NCBI GenBank assembly: GCA_944324345.1
Contig: CALUVT010000003.1
Location: forward strand, 248,001 to 312,000
DNA from: Candidatus Gastranaerophilales bacterium
GTDB lineage: Bacteria; Cyanobacteriota; Vampirovibrionia; Gastranaerophilales; Gastranaerophilaceae
Reading direction: 5' to 3'
DNA: 64,000 nucleotides
Shown here: positions 28,373 to 36,735 of the stretch, piece after piece
Position numbering within the stretch: the first letter of the stretch is position 1
Layout of the letters: each line of letters begins with the position of its first letter
Translations under genes and position numbers: made by a program
The notes under the pieces: model-generated
Told to the model about the DNA's origin: nothing
Databases searched by the model: none
What the model saw: only the letters and a program-made list of their open reading frames with translations

Positions 28373-29608
28373 ATGAATGAAAAACATGAATTTGATTTGG
28401 GCATAATAGGTGCAGGACCTGCCGGTTACACTGCAGCTTTTCAGGCAAGAGCAAAAGGTATGTCTGTTGTTTTATTTGAAAAAGACAAAGTTGGGGGTGT
28501 TTGTCTTAATCGCGGCTGTATTCCTACAAAAGCAATATTGCATTGTGCTGAATTGTATGAAGAAATGAAACATTCTTCAGAGTTAGGGATAAATGTAAAA
28601 GAATTATCATTTGATTACCGTAAGGTTGTTGAGAGAAAAGACAAAGTCGTTGAAAAAATCAGGAAATCACTTGAACTTGCGTTAAAAAACAGCGGAGTTT
28701 TAGTTGTAAATTTTGAAGGTAAAGTTGTTTCTGAAAATAAAATTTCAGCCAACAATGAACTTTATGAGTGCAAAAATATCATATCCGCGACCGGTTCAAG
28801 TCCGAAAGATTTTCCAAATTTGAGTTTTGACCACGAATTTGTATTAAGTTCTGATGACGTTTTGAATTTGACAACTTTACCAAAGAGTATTTTAATAATC
28901 GGTTCAGGAGCAATAGGAATTGAATGGGCAAGAATTTTTTCGGCATTTGACGTTGAAGTTTCTATTGTAGAGACAGCAGAACGGCTTTTACCTTTAGCGG
29001 ATATTGAAGTTTCAAAGCGAATTGAAAGAATTTTCAAAGCTAAAAAAATCAAAATGTTTTTGTCCAATACTGTTGAAAAAATTGAACACAAGAAGGTATA
29101 CTTATCTACAGGAGAAACTGTGGAGCCTGAGCTTGTTCTACTTGCTGTCGGAAGAAGGCCGAATGAAAGTTTTGAGAACGCTGTATGTATAGGGGATGCT
29201 TGCGGGAAAATTCAACTTGCACATTTCGCGATAAAACAAGCTATAGAAGAAATTGCAAAAGTGGACTTTGATGAAAATTTGGTACCATCCGTGGTATATG
29301 GGTGTCCAGAAGTCGCCTGGGTGGGACTCAGGGAACAAGATTTAGAAGAAGGGACTTATAAAAAATCAAATTTACTCATCTCCGCACTTGGAAAATCCCA
29401 CTGCGATAATTGTTCTGACGGATTTATAAAAATCCTTTCTCAAAACGGGAAAATAGTTGGAGCACATATTGTGTCTAAAGAAGCATCGTCCCTAATTCAA
29501 CAAATCGTAATAGCTATGCAAAACAATATAGCGATAGAAGACTTGAAAAAAGTATGCTTCGCACACCCTACATATTCAGAGGGAATCTTCGAATGCTTGT
29601 TTAAATAG
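28373..29608 (+). CDS. lpdA: Dihydrolipoamide dehydrogenase-like flavoprotein, shortened
   Basis: FAD- and NAD-dependent disulfide oxidoreductase; in 2-oxoacid dehydrogenase or glycine cleavage complexes it reoxidises dihydrolipoamide. GIIGAGPAGYTAA binds FAD, VCLNRGCIPTKA holds the redox-active Cys pair, GSGAIGIEWA binds NAD, and CFAHPTYSEGIFE holds the C-terminal His-Glu pair. At 411 residues it is about 50 shorter than usual. Much of the gap lies after VGRRPN: the normal 35-40 residues before the second FAD motif (usually a '...NVPGIYAIGD') are gone, and NAVCIGDAC follows almost at once. Lipoyl synthase is nearby at 30223, supporting a lipoate link. Whether this short form is active is unknown. 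Confidence 0.85.
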   Translation: MNEKHEFDLGIIGAGPAGYTAAFQARAKGMSVVLFEKDKVGGVCLNRGCIPTKAILHCAELYEEMKHSSELGINVKELSFDYRKVVERKDKVVEKIRKSLELALKNSGVLVVNFEGKVVSENKISANNELYECKNIISATGSSPKDFPNLSFDHEFVLSSDDVLNLTTLPKSILIIGSGAIGIEWARIFSAFDVEVSIVETAERLLPLADIEVSKRIERIFKAKKIKMFLSNTVEKIEHKKVYLSTGETVEPELVLLAVGRRPNESFENAVCIGDACGKIQLAHFAIKQAIEEIAKVDFDENLVPSVVYGCPEVAWVGLREQDLEEGTYKKSNLLISALGKSHCDNCSDGFIKILSQNGKIVGAHIVSKEASSLIQQIVIAMQNNIAIEDLKKVCFAHPTYSEGIFECLFK

Positions 29609-29640
29609 TCCTTTTGAATTCTATTTTGAAATAGGAAAAT

Positions 29641-29886
29641 CTAAATAGTGCCTGTCCAGAATGGGACTTTTCCAAAGTTCCAATATGTATTTGTAGGATT
29701 TAAATCTCTATGGCGTAATATTCTCTTGCGTTCAACTTTTGTTTCAGTTTTTGTTTTATCATTTTCATTCTGTTGAACTTGAACTTCTTCTTCGGTTACA
29801 ATTTCAGAACCCGGAACTTCATAAACTTCCGCATAAGCACAACCTGCAAAACATAATAAGCATAATAAAGTTATTAAATTTTTCAT
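29641..29886 (-). CDS. Small predicted lipoprotein
   Basis: An 81-residue secreted protein. The signal peptide NLITLLCLLCFAGCAYAE has a lipobox-like LCFAGC, so the Cys at about residue 15 may be lipidated. The mature part is acidic then basic, with LNPTNTYWNFGKVPFWTGTI at the end. I chose ATG 29886, which has AGGAG 8 bases upstream, over the overlapping GTG at 29895. No family was recognised. It converges on the flavoprotein gene. Confidence 0.6.
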   Translation of the reverse strand: MKNLITLLCLLCFAGCAYAEVYEVPGSEIVTEEEVQVQQNENDKTKTETKVERKRILRHRDLNPTNTYWNFGKVPFWTGTI

Positions 29887-30222
29887 ATAAATCACTCCTG
29901 ATTTTACTTCCTTAATATTATTATAACGGTTTAACTCATGAAAATCAATATTTTTGCCAGTAAGTTTACTTTTATTTCGTTATATATTGTTTGTACTTAT
30001 TTATTATTCTTTTATTTTCATTAGGATAAATAAATATCGATAAGATAACAATAACATCAATATAATTCACAACGATAGAGAATAAAAATTTTCTAAAATT
30101 AATTTGTAAATTTGTTTAGCTTCCATATTTCTATAATAATTGTTTTTGCAGATATGTCTATACAGTAAACATATTATTTAACAAAGGTTTGTCATATTGA
30201 ATTTTGGTATTATGATTATATT
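29887..30222. other. 336-base gap between the lipoprotein and lipA
   Basis: Very AT-rich and without a gene-like reading frame. It should hold the promoter of the leftward lipoprotein gene and, at its right end, the lipA promoter described separately. No strong hairpin or repeat was seen. Confidence 0.6.
30189..30216 (+). promoter_or_regulatory. Candidate lipA promoter, leaderless start
   Basis: TTGTCA (30189-30194), 16 bases, then TATGAT (30211-30216), and only six bases to the ATG. Transcription would begin at or next to the start codon. No Shine-Dalgarno is present. Confidence 0.5.
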
Positions 30223-31065
30223 ATGCAAAAAAGATTACCTGATTATTTAAAACGACCTATTATAGATACAGATAAAACTCGAACCGTACGTCGGATTTTA
30301 AAGACAAAATGTTTAAATACCGTATGCGAAAACGCCAGATGCCCAAATAAAAATGAATGTTACACAAAAAATACAGCAACATTTTTAATTATGGGAAATA
30401 ATTGTACGAGAAATTGCAGATATTGTAATATTACATGTTCTCGTCCCGAACCATTAGATGTAAATGAACCTATTCACGTGGCTCAAGCTGTCCACGATCT
30501 GGGACTAAAATATGCGGTGATAACATCTGTTACAAGAGATGACTTGACTGATGGAGGAGCAGAACATTTCGCAAATTGTATATATGAAATAAGAAAAATT
30601 ACCCCTGATGTAAAAATTGAAATCTTAACACCTGATTTTAAAGGGAATGAAAATTCATTAAACACAATTATAAAAGCACGTCCTGATGTCTTCAATCATA
30701 ATATTGAAACAGTAAAAAATGTTTTTAAACAAGCCCGTCCTCAAGGAGATTATGATTGTTCTTTAAAAGTTTTAAAATACATAAAAGATAATAGCGACAT
30801 AATAACTAAATCAGGACTGATGATAGGTTTGGGAGAAACCTTTGAAGATATTGAACAAACGCTTTTAGACCTAAAAAATGCAGGCTGCGATATAGTAACA
30901 ATCGGTCAATATATCCAACCCTCAAAAAAACATTTAGAAGTTTCAAAATATTACACTATTGAAGAATATGAAATATTAAAACATATGACAGAAAAAATCG
31001 GGATTAAACATTACCAAATAGGTCCATTAGTAAGAAGTTCCTACCGTGCATCTGAATTAATTTAA
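30223..31065 (+). CDS. lipA: Lipoyl synthase
   Basis: Inserts two sulfur atoms into protein-bound octanoyl groups to make lipoyl cofactor, using SAM radicals and two 4Fe-4S clusters. The auxiliary-cluster cysteines are at 35, 40 and 46 (CENARCPNKNEC) and the radical SAM cysteines at 61, 65 and 68 (CTRNCRYC). The C-terminal RSSYRA supplies the serine ligand of the auxiliary cluster. At 280 residues it is a full enzyme. An octanoyltransferase (lipB) is not in the window. Confidence 0.97.
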   Translation: MQKRLPDYLKRPIIDTDKTRTVRRILKTKCLNTVCENARCPNKNECYTKNTATFLIMGNNCTRNCRYCNITCSRPEPLDVNEPIHVAQAVHDLGLKYAVITSVTRDDLTDGGAEHFANCIYEIRKITPDVKIEILTPDFKGNENSLNTIIKARPDVFNHNIETVKNVFKQARPQGDYDCSLKVLKYIKDNSDIITKSGLMIGLGETFEDIEQTLLDLKNAGCDIVTIGQYIQPSKKHLEVSKYYTIEEYEILKHMTEKIGIKHYQIGPLVRSSYRASELI

Positions 31066-31172
31066 TTATTACGATATATTAAATTATAGTAAATAATAAG
31101 TTTTTCAAAACGCAAAAATGTTTGCTAATTTGTTTTTTTATAATTACTAGGGGTAATAGAAGGAATTTTTCA

Positions 31173-32168
31173 ATGTCAATAGAACAAGTTTCATTTAAAG
31201 GCATAGATACTATTTTAAGAAGCTATGGAATCAAAAGAAAAGAAAGTACATCAACTAATCCCAATGGAGTTGATGAAGAGAAATCTAACGCAACAAAATA
31301 TATGATAGGGGCCACAGCTGTTGCTGCAACTATTGCTTTAGGCATAATCGGGCATAAAAATAATTGGTGGAGAAAAGGTGCAGAAACTGCAGAAGACTTG
31401 TCGGAAAAGGTTGCATCTGCCGTCGATACAACTGAAGTGAAGATAGCTGATACTGTTACCAAAACTGGAGAAGATGCTGGGACTGTAATTCCTGATACTA
31501 AAGTGCATATTACAGATGACAAAGGTGAAGTGGCTGATACTGTTACCAAAGCTGGAGAAGATGCTGAAGATTTAATCCCTGATATTAATTTGCATGTTAC
31601 TGATTCTGAAGGGAAAGTGGTTGATAATGTAACTCACGTTACAAACGATGCTGAAGGAAGATTAGCCCACTCAACACCAGAAGTTGATTATTTTGATTTC
31701 TCTAAAATAAAAGGGGAAGTTAAAAAACTAAGTGATGGTACCGAAGCTATAGATGAATTTGATGACAAAGGCAGACTTGTAAGGACTTTTAATTCATTTG
31801 ATGGGAAGAAAATAAGTACCATAGATGAATTTAATCCTGAAACCGGAGGGATAATAAAATCTACCGAGTACCAGAGTGATGGGAAAAGGATATGGTATAC
31901 TGACGAATTCGATCCTGAAAATGGGAAAAGGATAAAATTTACCAAGTATCAAAGTGATGGGAAAAGGATATGGCATACTGATGAATTTAATCCTGAAACC
32001 GAAGGGAAAATAAAATCTACTTGGTACCAAGGTGATGGGAAAACAATATGGTATATTGATGAATATAATCCTGAAACCGGGAAAATAATAAAAACTACTT
32101 GGTATCAGGAAGATGGCAAAACTGTTGCAAAAATAGATAATTTTACCACTGAAACTAAAAAAGAATAA
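31173..32168 (+). CDS. Repeat protein with membrane segment and tandem 26-residue units
   Basis: The 331-residue product begins MSIEQVSFKGIDTILRSYGI, with the lineage-type V-x-F-x-G motif, and has one membrane helix (about residues 42-60). Three degenerate copies of an ADTVTKxGEDA...IPD...H(I/V)TD motif follow (about 85-160), then, from residue 218, four exact-length 26-residue units with pattern DEFNPETG-IK--YQ-DGK-IW. The later repeats resemble MORN- or YwqK-like beta-hairpin repeats. No catalytic motif is visible. I chose ATG 31173, with AGAAGGA upstream, rather than the frame's earlier start at 31122. A surface or periplasmic role is inferred. Confidence 0.65.
   Translation: MSIEQVSFKGIDTILRSYGIKRKESTSTNPNGVDEEKSNATKYMIGATAVAATIALGIIGHKNNWWRKGAETAEDLSEKVASAVDTTEVKIADTVTKTGEDAGTVIPDTKVHITDDKGEVADTVTKAGEDAEDLIPDINLHVTDSEGKVVDNVTHVTNDAEGRLAHSTPEVDYFDFSKIKGEVKKLSDGTEAIDEFDDKGRLVRTFNSFDGKKISTIDEFNPETGGIIKSTEYQSDGKRIWYTDEFDPENGKRIKFTKYQSDGKRIWHTDEFNPETEGKIKSTWYQGDGKTIWYIDEYNPETGKIIKTTWYQEDGKTVAKIDNFTTETKKE
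31824..32135 (+). repeat. Four tandem 78-bp units
   Basis: Units start at 31824, 31902, 31980 and 32058, each exactly 78 bases and each opening with GA(T/C)GAAT. They differ at many positions, so the array is old or under divergence, but no unit has a length change. It lies entirely in the repeat-protein gene. Confidence 0.85.
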
Positions 32169-32230
32169 GGGAAGTTTGACACAATTCTGAAGGCAATTTT
32201 AATAAAGAAGAATAACAAACTTGCCTAAAT

Positions 32231-32815
32231 TTACAAATCGACAGTAACAGCCCCTTGACGGAAGATTTTTAATTCATCGCCAAATATGCCACAGACCGTG
32301 GATTCCAAACCTTTGCAAATATAACCGTAATCAGGAATTATTATATCTGCAAGCCCATTCATATTTTCAAATGCCTGTTCATAAGTTTTTGCAGACGGCT
32401 GATGAGATAAATTAGCACTGGTAGTTGCAAGAACATGGCCTGGGGTTATCTCGCATATTTCCTTGAAAATTTCGTTATCCGGAACTCTTATACCGACAGT
32501 TTCCATATTTGATGTTACAAAATGGGGAGTCTTATCACTTTTTTCAACAACAAGTGTGAGTGCTCCCGGAAAATATTTTTTTATCAAGCGACAGCCAATC
32601 TTAGGAATTGGCTTTACATATTCTAACAAATTATAGGTTTCATTAGACATTAAAATTAATGGTTTTTGAGCTTCTCTTTTTTTTATCTCATATATTTTTT
32701 TTACAGCTTTTTCTGACGTTGGAAGGCAGCCTAAACCCCATACGGTATCCGTAACGTACGCAATTACTCCATCATTTTCTAATATTTCTTTTATTTTGTC
32801 TCTATTTTCCAGCAT
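32231..32815 (-). CDS. tsaC: Threonylcarbamoyl-AMP synthase (Sua5/YciO/YrdC family)
   Basis: Makes threonylcarbamoyl-AMP from threonine, bicarbonate and ATP, the first step of the universal t6A37 modification of ANN-decoding tRNAs. VIAYVTDTVWGLGCLP binds the nucleotide, KKREAQKPL is the signature lysine/arginine stretch, and FPGALTLVVEKSD and TTSANLSHQPSA are conserved later. The 194-residue length fits a TsaC with no extra Sua5 domain. It overlaps the end of murJ by 14 bases, so translation is coupled. Confidence 0.92.
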   Translation of the reverse strand: MLENRDKIKEILENDGVIAYVTDTVWGLGCLPTSEKAVKKIYEIKKREAQKPLILMSNETYNLLEYVKPIPKIGCRLIKKYFPGALTLVVEKSDKTPHFVTSNMETVGIRVPDNEIFKEICEITPGHVLATTSANLSHQPSAKTYEQAFENMNGLADIIIPDYGYICKGLESTVCGIFGDELKIFRQGAVTVDL

Positions 32816-34415
32816 TTATCTTCCTCATAAATCTTTGGGCCAATTCATTAGCATATTCCATTTTCAAGAACAAATTGAGTCCTGTATAACTTACAAGACA
32901 AACAATACCAACAGAAATTATTTTACAAATTTCAAATACTGTTTTAGGCATATGAATAAATTTGTCGAAACCATGTGCTATCACAAAACATATTGCAAAA
33001 GATATAATTCCTGCAACAAACATTTTTAAAAGATTTGTGAATAAACTTCTATAATCCATTTTAACTTTCTTGTAAATCAAACTACCAAGAACACAAGCAT
33101 TGAATAATGTAACGAGAGATGTAGACAACGTAATTCCGCCGATACCCATTCCCATCTTATTTATAAATATTACGTTAAGGAAATATTTCAATACAATTGA
33201 TGAAAATGCGACAATAAAAGGAGTTTTAGAATCATTAAACGAATAATAAACTCTTGTTATTGAATCTCTAAAAACGTAAGGCAAAATAGAAACAGATAAA
33301 AACCATAAAGCTTCAGTCACCATAAAAGTTGCGGCCTCGTCAAACGCTCCTCTTTCAAAAACCAATCTGACAGCATCCATCCCAACAGTTAAGATTCCTA
33401 TAATTATTGGTATTGCAGCGAAAAATAAAACCCCAACGCCCTTATTAAAATAACTTTTTATTCCATCCAAATCCTTTTCAGCAACAAGTCTTGAAAAAAT
33501 AGGAAACAATGGGACAAGAAAAGCTGTGACCAAAATTCCTACAGGAAACTGAAAAACTCTGTTTGCATATCCAATTGCTGTCCAAGCACCTTCTGAAATT
33601 GAAGATGTAAAAAACATATCAACATATATATGAATTTGCCCAACTGTTGAACTTAAAACGGCAGGGAATAATAATTCATTAATTTCTCTAAAATGAGGGT
33701 TGTTAAAAAAGTGGAAATCAGGTCTCCACTTAAAACCTAATTTTCTAACATTTGGATACTGAATTACAAGCTGTAAAACTGCTCCAATTGTGGTTGCCCA
33801 AGCTAATGCATAACCTTTGTTATCATCAGGTACAGCCATAACTACAGCGATTATTGCCGCACTCATAATTATGGGCGATAAATTCGGGAGCATAAACTGC
33901 TTGTATATAATAAGCAAGCCGTAATAAATCCCGACAATTCCACCTATTATCAAAAGCGGAGTCATAATTTTCAAGTGTTCCGCAGCCAAATTAATCATTT
34001 CCGCAGACCCGCTTGAGATAATTAAACCCATTATTTGACGCGGGAAAATAAACATTAACACTGAAAGTACTAGAAAAAATATAGTAGTTGCTGTCATAAA
34101 AGTTGAATACAACTTGTTAACAGCTTCTTCAGGTTTTTCTCTAAGATTAGGAATAAGTTTTGAAAAAACCGCAACTGTTGCACTATGGAAAGGCCCACCA
34201 ACTCCGCCAAGCAAAATTAAAGACAAAGAAGGTATCTGATAAGCGTAGTAATAAGCATCCGAGACAAGTGTTGCTCCATAATAATTTGCAATAACTATAT
34301 CTCTAATAAAACCTATAAGTTTGCTTATAATCGTCACAACCGCAATAATCCAAGCGGCTTTCAGAACACTTGTAGCCTTCTCTGTATTCCCTTTACCAGA
34401 TGTATCCGTCATCAT
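32802..34415 (-). CDS. murJ: Lipid II flippase MurJ
   Basis: A polytopic membrane protein of the MOP superfamily that moves lipid II across the inner membrane for peptidoglycan synthesis. The 537 residues contain about fourteen hydrophobic helices, and the N-terminal SKLIGFIRDIVIANYYG and GGVGGPFHSATVAVFSK match the MurJ signature with its conserved Arg/Asp in the first helix loop. It overlaps both neighbours: 23 bases with spoIID upstream and 14 with tsaC downstream, a tightly packed three-gene unit. Confidence 0.94.
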   Translation of the reverse strand: MMTDTSGKGNTEKATSVLKAAWIIAVVTIISKLIGFIRDIVIANYYGATLVSDAYYYAYQIPSLSLILLGGVGGPFHSATVAVFSKLIPNLREKPEEAVNKLYSTFMTATTIFFLVLSVLMFIFPRQIMGLIISSGSAEMINLAAEHLKIMTPLLIIGGIVGIYYGLLIIYKQFMLPNLSPIIMSAAIIAVVMAVPDDNKGYALAWATTIGAVLQLVIQYPNVRKLGFKWRPDFHFFNNPHFREINELLFPAVLSSTVGQIHIYVDMFFTSSISEGAWTAIGYANRVFQFPVGILVTAFLVPLFPIFSRLVAEKDLDGIKSYFNKGVGVLFFAAIPIIIGILTVGMDAVRLVFERGAFDEAATFMVTEALWFLSVSILPYVFRDSITRVYYSFNDSKTPFIVAFSSIVLKYFLNVIFINKMGMGIGGITLSTSLVTLFNACVLGSLIYKKVKMDYRSLFTNLLKMFVAGIISFAICFVIAHGFDKFIHMPKTVFEICKIISVGIVCLVSYTGLNLFLKMEYANELAQRFMRKINAGK

Positions 34416-36123
34416 TCTTTTTTACCAATTCCACATATAATCTTAACCCTTTTCTTTGAGAGCTTTCAAAAAACTCCGGAGATGAAAAGGTTATTGTATT
34501 CCGTCCTTTTTTAACATACTTTGAAATATCTATTTCAACGTATCTTTTAAACCCAAACAAATCATTCGGTAGTTCAAATACTTCTTTCCTGCCGTTGATG
34601 TCAACACTTAAACTGCCTACACCAAATTTGTTATCAATAATAATTCTTGCACTTTTCTCTTTTAAGTAAAAATGCTGAGTTACAGACTGTTGTCCGACAT
34701 CTGTAGAGACAACAACAGGCTTTGTTGAAAGAGTAATTCCACTATAATAATGCTGCAAGATTTTCTCATACGGAATATGCATTTCAGATCCCATAAATCC
34801 TGCACCATACTGGCTCATCCCAACACCATGCCCGAATCCTCCTCCATAAGCATGGACACTTATAAGATTTCCATACTCATCTTGAATGTTATCAAACACG
34901 ACATTCGCACTTGGCAAAGCTTTGCCGTCTTTTGTCAAAAGCCTTCTTACAACGAGTTCTTTAAAAATCTTGTACTTTTGAGACCGAGTAACAACTTCCA
35001 TTTCAATAATTTTACCTGAGTCGCCACGTTTTATAACCTTCAATTCCACCAGATCATCCAATTTGTCGCCTTTCGAAAATGCAGGATGAACAAACCCTGT
35101 AGCAGATTGAGCAACAAGAGTCGTTTCAAGAACATTTTTAAGCTCTGAACTATTCCACTCTCTTTCCCACCTAAAATAAGGAGATCTTACATCATACGCA
35201 TCGGGCCTGGATTTATAATATTTTTGAGCTTCTTCTTCATTATTTAATGGGGTTTGACCAATAATATCAGGCTTCGCTTTCAAATAAGGTTTTTCATGAG
35301 AAGGAAACTCTTTTGTTTTAGGGTCAGAAAAAGCATTTGAAAAACTTTCCGTGTACCCTCCCGCTGTTGATGAATATTGGGCAAGGATTAAATCCCAATT
35401 ATATATAGCTACAATACCTTCAGTTTCTTCAACTGCCTGATTTGAAAGCTCCTTTTCTGTATTTGCACCAAAATATACCTGACTTGCAACACTGTCAACC
35501 ACATCATAATTTGGAGAAGACTTAACCCTTGGAGAAAGAACATAATTTCGGGCAGCTACAGTTTGTGCTTTTAAAGCTTCCAAACCAAATGCCACAGGCA
35601 TTTCATTTGGGACAACACCTTTCAAATAATCTTCAACCTCTATCATATTAACAAGATTAAAAGTTCCGTTCTTATTCGGAGTAAGCTCAAATGCACCATG
35701 ATATAATGCTTGCTTACCAGCTCTTTTTAACCCTGATACACCTAAAAGACCAAAGTTACTTGTTATTTGAACAGGTCCGTCAATCTTTTCGGGAAAAATA
35801 TTTCCGGGCGTATATATACTGAACTGTCCATCACTATACGATATTGAAATTTCCTGATTTGGCGGATAATTGCCAATTAGCATCTTATTATCATAAACCT
35901 GAGTGTCGCCGGTACCGAAAATCTTAATGTTTTTATACTGATATGTCCCAAAATTTTGAGACCCGATACCAACTCTAACCACTTCTGAAGACGGGCCCTG
36001 ATGTTCCATTATAGACTGCTGAGCTGCCATAAGTGTTGTTGTCGGAATATTTGGCATAACTTGAGCCTTAACAGGTAATAATATAAAATTCAAAACTAAA
36101 ATCGCATATAATAACTTTTTCAT
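34393..36123 (-). CDS. SpoIID/LytB-domain protein (peptidoglycan amidase activator type)
   Basis: A 576-residue exported protein. The signal peptide is KLLYAILVLNFILLPVKAQ; the SpoIID domain shows NMIEVEDYLKGVVPNEMPVA, ALKAQTVAARNYVL and the C-terminal GGGFGHGVGMSQYGAGFM. SpoIID cleaves or trims peptidoglycan glycan strands in sporulation and related proteins occur in non-sporulating cyanobacteria, where they help cell-wall remodelling. The ATG at 36123 comes six bases after a good -10 box and has no Shine-Dalgarno; earlier in-frame starts exist at 36147 and 36159. The gene is followed closely by murJ. Confidence 0.86.
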   Translation of the reverse strand: MKKLLYAILVLNFILLPVKAQVMPNIPTTTLMAAQQSIMEHQGPSSEVVRVGIGSQNFGTYQYKNIKIFGTGDTQVYDNKMLIGNYPPNQEISISYSDGQFSIYTPGNIFPEKIDGPVQITSNFGLLGVSGLKRAGKQALYHGAFELTPNKNGTFNLVNMIEVEDYLKGVVPNEMPVAFGLEALKAQTVAARNYVLSPRVKSSPNYDVVDSVASQVYFGANTEKELSNQAVEETEGIVAIYNWDLILAQYSSTAGGYTESFSNAFSDPKTKEFPSHEKPYLKAKPDIIGQTPLNNEEEAQKYYKSRPDAYDVRSPYFRWEREWNSSELKNVLETTLVAQSATGFVHPAFSKGDKLDDLVELKVIKRGDSGKIIEMEVVTRSQKYKIFKELVVRRLLTKDGKALPSANVVFDNIQDEYGNLISVHAYGGGFGHGVGMSQYGAGFMGSEMHIPYEKILQHYYSGITLSTKPVVVSTDVGQQSVTQHFYLKEKSARIIIDNKFGVGSLSVDINGRKEVFELPNDLFGFKRYVEIDISKYVKKGRNTITFSSPEFFESSQRKGLRLYVELVKKNDDGYIW

Positions 36124-36129
36124 AAAATT

Positions 36130-36159
36130 ATTATATGACAAAACCATAAAAAGTAACAA
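36130..36159 (-). promoter_or_regulatory. Candidate promoter for the SpoIID-like gene
   Basis: On the minus strand TTGTTA (36159-36154), 18 bases, TATAAT (36135-36130), then six bases to the ATG at 36123. This predicts a leaderless message and supports 36123 as the start rather than the codons upstream. Confidence 0.45.
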
Positions 36160-36684
36160 TTATTGTTTTTCTGTTTTAGAAAGTTCTTTTACTTCAGTTT
36201 TAGAAGTTCTTTCACCAGCTTCCCTCAGCATAGGATTATTTTCTATTAATTTATATCCCATATTTTTAAGTGTTTTTGTATATTTTATTAACGGATAAAA
36301 TACCGCAGTTGTAAGAGCCGCAACGGCAATAACACTACCACCCAAAGCTCCGCCAATTGTTTTAGCGAATCTGCCAATTTTTGACTTGGTCTTGATTAAG
36401 GATGCTGTTAACGCACTGCCTAATATGGCCCCACCCAGAACAGCAAGGTTCAATGAACGCACAAAAACTTTCTCAGGCTCTGCATCATATTTTCCATATT
36501 TTTTGTGAATTTTATCAACTAATTTTTCAAATTTGTCTTTATTTTCCTCTGGAATTGAAAACTTTGTAATATTTCCGGTCTTATTGGACTTTGTCTCGTA
36601 AATAATTTCCCCATCAGGAGTTTTTCCAATTTCTTTAGGAATTTCGAGCAAGTTCAAATTTAACTTAGGATTCATTTCAACCAT
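36160..36684 (-). CDS. Two-helix membrane protein of unknown function
   Basis: A 174-residue protein not recognised. Residues 1-75 are charged and soluble; then come two Gly/Ala-rich membrane segments (LAVLGGAILGSALTASLI at about 81 and GGALGGSVIAVAALTTAVFY at about 110) joined by a basic loop, and a charged tail rich in Lys and Glu. Gly-rich packed helices suggest association within the membrane. It lies upstream of the SpoIID-like gene on the same strand, but that gene appears to have its own promoter. Confidence 0.6.
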   Translation of the reverse strand: MVEMNPKLNLNLLEIPKEIGKTPDGEIIYETKSNKTGNITKFSIPEENKDKFEKLVDKIHKKYGKYDAEPEKVFVRSLNLAVLGGAILGSALTASLIKTKSKIGRFAKTIGGALGGSVIAVAALTTAVFYPLIKYTKTLKNMGYKLIENNPMLREAGERTSKTEVKELSKTEKQ

Positions 36685-36735
36685 AGTAGTACTAAGTTGT
36701 AAGAAAAAATTTTTTGTCAGTTTATTAAGAAATTT

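Noticed and set aside
29617-29640. CTATTT/AAATAG stem between lpdA and the lipoprotein gene
   Set aside because: Six AT-rich pairs with no T-run; not reported as a terminator.
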